From: Telmatactis stephensoni
Taxonomy: Eukaryota > Cnidaria > Anthozoa > Actiniaria > Isophelliidae
Reading direction: 5' to 3'
Assembly (NCBI GenBank): GCA_029948255.1
Contig: JALIZF010001632.1
Span: 62,001-126,000, forward strand
DNA length: 64,000 bases
The position numbers and the translations under genes were made by a program. The stretch's first letter is position 1; each line of letters opens with the position of its first letter. This document shows positions 58,901-64,000 of the stretch, in pieces. The notes beneath the pieces are model-generated. The model worked only from the letters and a program-made list of their open reading frames with translations. It had not been told where the DNA came from and did not search any database.

Positions 58901-59493
58901 TTCTTTACATAATATCCAAACAGTTTAGATATCAATTTTGGTTTCTTTTATGGAAAACTAATGATCGGAAATTTGATTCACTCTCTTAAAAAACTGAAAA
59001 AGCCTTTCAAATACTGTCTACAATGGTCACGTAATTTTGAAAATACAGTAAGAACCTCTCTGTACGTACGCCTCTTTAATACAGACTCCTCTATATTATG
59101 GACAAAGATCTTTTGGTCTAGGCAAAACATCCATACATTTTTGGGGGTTAGGTGCACTTTAGAATTACGTCATAAGTCCGACCTCTATAGTACGGACACC
59201 TCTGTAATACGACCACTTCTGTGGCCCTTCGGTGTCCGTATTAAAGAGGTTCTACTATAGGTGGAATAGCCGTAGAACTCATTTGTGTCTTTGTGTTTCC
59301 TAGAATGGACCCTCCACCCTACCCTAGTGAAGGATCTCTAGAAAAGCAGCAGCTTTCTGATGATGATCGGGACAGTCTAGACGATTATGGTGAGGGACCA
59401 CAGTTTAAGGAGGATGGCTCCTTCATTGAAGAATATGGTGATGACAGAAAGAAACTTGCTGATGACAAAGACAAAAACGCCACCTTTGTGTAA
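37982..59493 (+). CDS. L1CAM: L1CAM/neuroglian-type cell adhesion receptor (6 Ig, 5 FN3, TM)
   Basis: Nineteen coding exons: 37982-38027, 39449-39784, 41127-41468, 42519-42627, 43715-43947, 45043-45190, 46261-46394, 47365-47637, 48356-48658, 48991-49296, 50464-50534, 51961-52302, 53353-53587, 53772-54086, 54795-54920, 56154-56327, 57302-57436, 58183-58255, 59304-59493. Frame is kept throughout (3891 nt, 1296 residues). Signal peptide MFCIWVLAICCTLAQG; six C2-type Ig domains, each with its Cys pair (to ~641); five FN3 domains (~642-1164); transmembrane helix ~1179-1200; cytoplasmic tail with RRRGAKYP next to the membrane, SLDDYG, EDGSFIEEY (FIEEY 1274-1278, the place of the ankyrin motif FIGQY) and a C-terminal NATFV. 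SARRRRD (residues 894-900) in FN3-3 sits where L1 proteins have a basic cleavage site. L1 proteins mediate cell adhesion and tie the membrane to ankyrin-spectrin. Domain number and order are those of bilaterian L1/neuroglian. Confidence 0.95.
38104..38290. repeat. foldback MITE (CACAGGAAAA..GTCAATTCCC)
   Basis: Inverted arms around TGGGAATCTGTTCTATTTTAC; a second copy lies at about 48070-48230. Both are in introns of the L1-type gene. Confidence 0.7.
38505..39359. mobile_element. 855 bp TIR element with nested repeats, TA target
   Basis: Ends AAGTAGGACTGTGATCAAAA and TTTTGATCACAGTCCCGCTT are inverted, flanked by TA (38503-38504, 39360-39361), as in Tc1/mariner-type insertions. It encloses the separate MITE at 38977-39252 and a foldback (38596-38955), and ends about 90 bp before the Ig1 exon. 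No transposase is seen. Confidence 0.7.
38977..39252 (+). repeat. AAAATTAYGCGACC MITE, copy 1
   Basis: Shares its full length with 41524-41795 (inverted) and 58783-59045: TGGCGATGGCTTGTCTGGAT, GTTAGCTTTCTAAATTCAG, TCCGACTTTTGATGTAAATT and a terminal GGTCGTGTAATTTT. Confidence 0.85.
40006..40392. repeat. 387 bp foldback element
   Basis: Arms begin ATCAAATTTA and run inward through CACTGATTAACTCTT to AAAATCTTTTCTTGGTATTCC. The inner part is homologous to 38596-38955. Confidence 0.75.
41524..41795 (-). repeat. AAAATTAYGCGACC MITE, copy 2
   Basis: Reverse-oriented copy of 38977-39252, in the intron after the Ig2 exon. The two flank the Ig1-Ig2 exons as inverted copies. Confidence 0.85.
42010..42149. 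repeat. foldback MITE (TATAGACCCCTTGCA)
   Basis: 140 bp palindrome with arms TATAGACCCCTTGCACTGAC and GGGGGTCAAA; ends within a TA-rich context. Confidence 0.8.
42280..42432. repeat. foldback element
   Basis: GTCTCTGTACTGTGATATAA and GGAAGATTTAGAGC pair with inverted copies ending at about 42430. Confidence 0.8.
45825..45846. repeat. C homopolymer tract
   Basis: Runs of C of about 20 bases, interrupted by one T; flanks the Ig4 intron. Confidence 0.85.
46833..47044. repeat. foldback MITE with telomere-like core
   Basis: Arms GTAGAGGTTATTTAGCGAGC and the complement at 47020-47044 enclose GGTTAGGTTTAGGGCTAGGG and its inverted copy CCCTAAACCTAACCCTAAAA. Confidence 0.8.
47655..47971. mobile_element. 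317 bp near-perfect palindromic MITE beside a splice donor
   Basis: Two ~150 bp arms (47655-47804 and about 47820-47971) start CACAGGTAACCCAAGCTCTG and are separated by a ~16 nt loop. A 7 bp duplication GATGAAA flanks the element (47648-47654, 47972-47978). It lies 10 bp after the donor of the Ig5 exon (47638). Confidence 0.9.
48070..48230. repeat. foldback MITE, copy related to 38104-38290
   Basis: CACAGGAAAAGATGTCAATTCC and GGGAATCTGTTCTATTTTTAC match the copy at 38104. Confidence 0.7.
51065..51640. mobile_element. ~575 bp TIR element (AAGGGGGACCAGTACG)
   Basis: Termini AAGGGGGACCAGTACGTAAT and the inverted ATTACGTACTAGTCCCCCTT lie next to TA, consistent with a mariner-type target. No transposase frame is evident. 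Confidence 0.75.
52338..52895. mobile_element. ~560 bp element with ~90 bp inverted ends
   Basis: TTCTGTCACTTGACAATGGT and GATTATTGATGTTAAATTTC at 52805-52885 are the inverted copy of 52345-52420. It starts about 35 bp after the donor of the FN3-3 first exon (52303), so the open frame that reads past that exon ends inside it. Confidence 0.75.
54304..54530 (-). mobile_element. tRNA-derived SINE, family 2, copy 3
   Basis: Minus-strand copy of 13151-13400; its tRNA-like head is at the right end (AGGAGCAAGGATGGCACAGTT on the minus strand). It is more diverged than the other two. Confidence 0.8.
55055..55185. repeat. dispersed repeat, second copy of 15681-15790
   Basis: Shares CACATATTCTTTGTCTTTGT, CAAGCTTTGTTCTAA and the GTAGTGGTCGACCC end. 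Confidence 0.6.
55215..55886. mobile_element. 672 bp pogo/Tigger-like element, TA target
   Basis: Termini CAGTAAAAACCCACAACTAAG and CTTAGTTGCGGGTTTTTACTG, flanked by TA on both sides. The interior repeats AGGTTCTTA, and the element is interrupted by the MITE at 55309-55542. CAGTA ends and TA targets are typical of pogo-group elements. Confidence 0.8.
55309..55542. mobile_element. Harbinger-like MITE nested in the pogo-like element
   Basis: 234 bp with ends GGCCCAGTTCTGACGTCGGA and the inverted TCGACGTCTGAACTTGGCC, and a 3 bp TTA duplication (55306-55308, 55543-55545). GG(G/C)C-GTT termini with TWA targets are the PIF/Harbinger pattern. Confidence 0.8.
56397..56547. repeat. foldback MITE (GAAGGGYTTCC)
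   Basis: Arms GAAGGGCTTCCATGTGAAAACG and its complement ending CCCTTC; ATTT occurs on both sides. Confidence 0.75.
56788..56813. repeat. G homopolymer tract
   Basis: G-rich run of about 24 bases with one interruption, in the intron before the transmembrane exon. Confidence 0.85.
57636..57780. repeat. foldback MITE (TAGAGTGCTTACAATATATC)
   Basis: 145 bp; arms TAGAGTGCTTACAATATATC and the inverted copy ending GCACTCTA, in the intron after the transmembrane exon. Confidence 0.85.
58395..58684. repeat. foldback element (CACCTATTTCA..GTCGGG)
   Basis: Outer arms CACCTATTTCAAAAAAGG / ...ATGAAATAGGTG and inner AAGCCTACGCGACT / AGACGAGTAGGCTT. A partial relative is at about 44096-44160. Confidence 0.75.
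58783..59045 (+). repeat. AAAATTAYGCGACC MITE, copy 3
   Basis: Third and most diverged copy of the 38977-39252 family, in the last intron of the L1-type gene. Confidence 0.75.
59046..59262. repeat. pogo/Tigger-like MITE (CAGTAAGAACCTCT)
   Basis: Left ACAGTAAGAACCTCTCTGTA and right inverted AAAGAGGTTCTACTAT. Internal GGACACCTCTNTAATACG repeats. It adjoins copy 3 of the previous family. Confidence 0.65.
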
Positions 59494-60548
59494 AAAAGAG
59501 AGCTGACTTATTTATAAGTTATCTTAAGATAACATGTTGAACTGAGATCTTTCTTGGCTCCATCAAAGTTTAAAGCAGCTCCTTCAGAACCCACTTGTGA
59601 TGAAGTTCTTGCAACCTAAAAATGTAGTTAAAAAGAGCAAAACCAAGCAGAAACTGTACAAAGAAGTAAATCTAGATGGTGAAATATAAGACCATTCGCT
59701 GTGCATTACATCAAGTCAAACATTAGTCGGGCAATTCTTCAGCTCGGATGGTCAGCTTTCATTGGCGTCATTTTGAGCACCACTATCAGTGAAAACTCGT
59801 TTGCGATTGACTAGTAATGTCGGATTAAGGAAATTACAAAATAACTTGTATCTAATTGATAAACACTGAAATGTTTCTTTTTTTCTAAACATGTTAAATG
59901 AATATGAGACATATTGATGAGACACACATTAATTTACTTTTACTTTTAGTTGTTTTTTTTTCTGTTTGATTTTTTTGCAAACTGTGTTTAGTAAGTAAAC
60001 CCGAGTACAGAAATTGGTATGTATAAGCTTCAAATCTCTTGTAGGACTTTGTAGTATGATGACAAGATTCTGTCTACACATATAGATAAAGTACTATCTA
60101 TACAAGATAAAAAGTAGTCTACAAAACTTATTGAAGATAGTTGGCAAGTTGAAATTAAGCAGTAACTTTTAAAAATGTACAAAACAAAAAAAGCTGAAGA
60201 TATTTTTTTTGTTTGAGGAAAATATTGTTCAAGTCAGATCAAGGTAGATCACCCAAAAGCTAAAAAAGAAATCTAAAACAGAATAACATGAAATGTGTTC
60301 TATTTACTTTGTACAAGTTGGATTTTTTATGTCATATTTAAGGTAAAATTCAGGTGTAATTAGTTTAAAATTTGTAGACAAACGCAAATGAGAGAATAAA
60401 TCCTCATTTTTCCTTGCAAACACTTATTCCATAATACGTCAATGCCCATTATAGAATGACCTCGAAATGGGTTCGTTGATAGAATAGTAGTTCGTAATGT
60501 ATATTATTTTAGTGTTTGTATAGTTAATACACTGCTGAATAACCTAGA

Positions 60549-60563
60549 AATAAAGTAAATAAA
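60549..60563 (+). terminator. tandem poly(A) signals of the L1-type gene
   Basis: AATAAA at 60549-60554 and again at 60558-60563, about 1.06 kb after the stop codon. An earlier AATAAA at about 60396 could be an alternative site. The interval 59494-60548 is 3' UTR with no other feature seen. Confidence 0.65.
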
Positions 60564-60599
60564 ATAGTTCGTTTCAAGAAGCTGTAAAATTAATTTGAA

Positions 60600-61394
60600 A
60601 CTCCTAGAATCTATCCTCTGAACCCAGGAACCTCAAACAGTTGAACTTTTCTTGGAATAAGCTGAGTATCGGGGCCCTAGGGAAGGGAAGGGAGAAGAAG
60701 GGGTATTGAGAGGGATGGGCCAGTCTCCTCCCTCCACTCGCCCTCCCCTCCTCTCCGTCCCCCTCTCAGGCCTGATACTCCCCTCCTCCCCAGTCCCTTT
60801 TCCCTCCTTCCCTAGAGCCTGATACTTAGGTTATTCTTCGAACGCAGCTAGCTAGCTAGGTTAATTCTAAGGACAAAGTCAAATATGAAACGCCTTTCGC
60901 CATTTTTAGTTACATCTTACGATGAATATTTGCAGGCCAAGCCTTTTTTTTGCCCCCACGATGCAATTTTTACAGGGGTGACACGTGGACACATTGTTAA
61001 ACACGTTTCAAGGAAATATGCATGTTCGGGTTATGATTTTTTTGGGGGGGTCTTTCTTGGTGTTGCAAGATGTACTGTTTTCTGAGTTTGAGTTCTTTGT
61101 ATTGTAGGGTATTGTTTCGTTCAAAGTTTGTTCTTGACTATTTTATAGTCTTCATGCCTCGGGTGCCTTGCAACACCAAGGAAGAGCTGATTTTTTTGTG
61201 GCGATGATCTGCGCATATTCCACTGTACGTGTGCGACAGATGAGGTTATAATTAATATACATAGCGTGTGCTCACTTCTGCTATTGCGTTTAAACCGGTT
61301 TCAGAAGTAAAGTCGAGTTTAACAGTTCTGAAATTTGTACATTACGCGTACGTGCAACAAATAACGAGTGAAGACCCGGACACACATGCAACTT
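60600..61394. other. gene-free stretch with polypurine/polypyrimidine palindrome
   Basis: 60670-60835 is a GGGAAGGGAGAAG-type purine tract facing CCCTCCCCTCCTC, related to 3470-3600. About 61048-61190 is a loose foldback (CTTGGTGTTGCAAG / CTTGCAACACCAAG). No gene was recognised. Confidence 0.5.
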
Positions 61395-61640
61395 ATTTTA
61401 TATAATTGGTTTATTACGCACGCTTTGATTTACCGAGCGTGTGTGATTACAGTACACACGCATAGATGACGTCATTGAATTTTCGCGCGCTCTGATTGGT
61501 TGAAATGTTTGAATATTATAGGAAACATATAGATATCATTTTTCCTTAAATCTGTTATAGATGCACAGAAGACGCCAAAATGTGGTAAGAACAACAGTCA
61601 TGCCAATCGACTTCGTCTCGTGGCGTACGTTTTTGTTCTC
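61395..61640. repeat. dispersed repeat family, third copy
   Basis: CGCGCTCTGATTGGTTGAAAT, ATTACAGTACACACGCATAG and AGATGCACAGAAGACGCC match 20480-20720 and 21880-22300. Confidence 0.65.
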
Positions 61641-62319
61641 GCTACGTCACGGATGTAATGAAACACCGCGTAGCACTGAGATACAATAAAGATGAAAGAT
61701 GCAGTGCTGTAGATGAGAAATTTCCTCGCGGTGGGATTCCTCTTCCAGCGCTACATCTTTCATTCACACTTCCACATTTGACGTCATCTGTGAATTTATT
61801 GGAGTACAGACGCACAGAAAAATGGAATCTATTTGTCAATTCCGTTTCATGATTCCAGACATTACTCAGAGGGCGTATCCGGATTTTCTTTTCCGTCATC
61901 GTCCGTCGCAAAACATATACAGATTCTCTAAAGCACTTGCTAATGCAGCATCGAGAACCGTTACAAGGCCGACATGCATGGTTCCGGGCCAACATAAAAC
62001 TATCGAGTTCGCCGAATTTCGACAAACTTGCATGGATATATATTTTTGAGAGAAGCTGGCTTTTTCAAAAGGCCACACCAACCTTACATAAAGCTAACCC
62101 TCGAAAGGACTTTGGGTAGATGGCTAGGAATTCCAATCATGCATGAATATCGCTGTAACTTAACGTAACTTAATAAATCCACAAGAGAAAAGCAGTTTTT
62201 GAAAGTTTAATTAATAATACAAATTCAGGATGTTTTACAAAGTATTTTAGAATAATTTTAGTCATGCTATAGCTTCTTCATGCTCGTGTGGTTCATGCTC
62301 ATTATCTTGCGATTTTTTC

Positions 62320-62435
62320 TCAGTCGTTTTTTTCTTCTTTGCTTTTATCATCTTCACCGCTGACATCTTCATCATCACCACTCTCATCATCATCGTCATC
62401 TTCCTCATCATCTTCGTCCTCATCGCTCTCTGAAT
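62320..62435 (-). CDS. likely last exon of a minus-strand gene: acidic C-terminal tail
   Basis: After a TTACCACTTCAG acceptor, the minus strand reads DSESDEDEDDEEDDDDD, a GDDEDVSGEDD stretch and KSKEEKND before TGA (62322-62320). The first codon is completed by an upstream exon (phase 1). ATTAAA on the minus strand at about 62212 could be its poly(A) signal. Long Asp/Glu tails like this are typical of nuclear chromatin or ribosome-biogenesis proteins, but they do not identify a family. An alternative frame of the same exon is Lys/Met-rich and ends EHEPHEHEEAIA, so the frame choice is uncertain. No upstream exon was recognised in 62450-64000. Confidence 0.4.
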
Positions 62436-62449
62436 CTGAAGTGGTAAAA

Positions 62450-64000
62450 TTCCAGGGTTTGTAAAACGTTTCCCGGATGTGGAACAGTTAGAGTGATCTA
62501 CTTAACCCGTGAAACAAAGCATAGCAGGGGAAAAAAAGGATAACCAGGAGATAACCGGGGGACTAAGACGCACGTCACGTGATGCGTGACGCACGTCACG
62601 TGGTGTTTTGTCACGGGAAGCCAACCTATTTTTCAAAAGAAATAGGTGGGCTCCCTGTGGTGTTGTAGGGCTTCGCAGGTTTGAAACATTACAAATGGTT
62701 GTACCAAACTTTCACTGCTAGCAAGATGTCGTTCGAAATAGCTTTAGTTGCTTAAGGTTTTCAGTAGACTCTTGGTTATCTAGTCTCCCTCGCAGCCGCT
62801 ACCAGTGTCGTCACGCAACGCTTTCTCCCCTATGTATTTCATGGGTTAAACAAAATCACTCTTACTCAGTCATACCTAAAGCAGTTGACAGAAGAACATT
62901 TATTGGTGTCTTTGTGAGAGAAGAGTCAAGAACGTAGATAGAGAGCACAAGGACGAGAGAGAGAATCGAAGATGATGATAAGATTTTGGAAGAGATGCAA
63001 GCATAAAGAATTGCTAAAGGGAATTTTACCAAGAGAGCATATTTATGCTTTCTTGATTTTACCCAATGTCTGGTTTATATGAGCAGAGAAAATCAGTTAT
63101 CAGAATCAAATCTCGCAAGACGATAAAGCTGGATAAAATCTGTCAAACATTTTTGCAGTTCAGCTACTCTGTTCTTCCTTTACAATTAAAGTGCAAAGAA
63201 TAGAGGGCTTTTACTTCACGCAACAAAGACAATTTCCAGTGCGCAGTGGTAATAAGAGCAACATTTGCGAGCTGTAACTTGCAGAGCGACTAGAGCGACT
63301 GATCAATTGCACAAAATGATACAACGCGATTTTGCTGCCTATCTATCACACTTAATCACTAAACTAATTTCGTTTCTTTTATTCTCGATGTTAAAATAAA
63401 TATTGGATACCCGTAGACGATTATTACGTAAAACTCTTATCCTAACCCATTTATTTGTATTTCATGAACAATGAAAAGAAATCCAGTTACATTTCTTTGG
63501 GATGGGAACACGTAAAAGCGACCTAAACCAAGACACTAACTGTGCGTATTAACTACACCTTTTGTCCTAAAACGTCAACAAAATTAGAACATCTCCCGGC
63601 AGAACGCTCTTTCTCACTAAGTCATGTTAGAGTAGATTTCGTATGACTGTGAAAACGGCACCGCACGCTCATGGCATAGTTACGGCAGGAATTTTCAACC
63701 CTGACTGACTCGGTTACGGCACGGCGCGGTCCGTTTCACGCTCATACGAAATCTGCTTTACTTTCGCGTTTTATCTCCTTCTAAGTCGCGTTTCAGATAA
63801 GACCAACAATGCGTATTGCAATATGTGCATTTTCAGCTGGTTGCAACATGTGTTTGTTGTACAACTAGTGGCTTGAAAACGGCGGGACTTAGCGCTGCGT
63901 ACCCTACTGAACGCAAAAACAAATTGCGATATTCAACTTTAGAGTTCCTAAAAAGTTCTTGGCGGAATTTGGAGATGTGCATCTTTTATGTAAGCTTGTA
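62450..64000. other. gene-free stretch at right end
   Basis: It holds a foldback around CCAACCTATTTTTCAAAAGA (62620-62660), a GTCACGTGATGCGTGACGCA palindromic spot (62575-62605), a solo AGTCTCCCTCGCAGCCG end (62785) and a foldback at about 63645-63765 (GTAGATTTCGTATGACTGTG). No coding exon could be supported. Confidence 0.45.

Noticed and set aside
60885..61085. 66-codon frame beginning MKRLSPFLVTSYDEYLQ
   Set aside because: No domain, no splice context and overlap with foldback sequence; treated as chance.

Overview
The window looks like nuclear DNA of an early-branching animal, most likely an anthozoan cnidarian (coral or sea anemone). Genes are split into many short exons with GT-AG introns, base composition is AT-rich by eye, polyadenylation signals are of animal type, and introns are crowded with tRNA-derived SINEs, foldback MITEs and minisatellites. 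The proteins are clear animal orthologues. The taxon assignment is inference; no species-diagnostic sequence was found.

Layout. (1) 0.7-4.7 kb, minus strand: the first two coding exons of a Pro/Gln/Gly/Tyr-rich protein that runs off the left edge. Its intron holds a 1.8 kb element with ~175 bp terminal inverted repeats and a 9 bp target duplication (Mutator-like), which itself carries a small, apparently spliceable gene. (2) 4.7-11.4 kb: no convincing gene; foldback repeats and a SINE. (3) 11.5-15.6 kb, plus strand: a small secreted protein made of one discoidin (F5/8 type C) domain. (4) 16.3-17.7 kb, minus strand: a two-exon LYPLAL1-like alpha/beta hydrolase whose nucleophile Ser and catalytic His are both replaced. 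(5) 18.1-29.4 kb, plus strand: SHQ1, the H/ACA RNP assembly chaperone, reconstructed in 17 exons (559 aa), divergent from gene 4 across a ~0.4 kb shared promoter and containing a likely U12-type intron. (6) 29.4-38.0 kb: gene-poor MITE field, then a probable promoter and 5' UTR near 35.0-35.2 kb. (7) 38.0-59.5 kb, plus strand: a complete L1CAM/neuroglian-type adhesion receptor in 19 coding exons (1296 aa): signal peptide, 6 Ig, 5 FN3, one transmembrane helix and an ankyrin-type cytoplasmic tail ending in a PDZ ligand. Its 3' UTR ends near 60.57 kb. (8) 60.6-64 kb: repeats and one likely last exon, coding for an acidic tail, of a minus-strand gene lying to the right.

The genes do not form a pathway. 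SHQ1 and the LYPLAL1-like gene are probably co-transcribed from one housekeeping promoter. The discoidin protein and the L1-type receptor are extracellular/adhesion products; they are separate genes because each has its own signal peptide, and the discoidin gene ends in its own stop codon and poly(A) signal.

All exon joins were made by eye from splice-site consensus, reading-frame phase and remembered family sequence. Phases close exactly through every join reported, but no RNA evidence was available.
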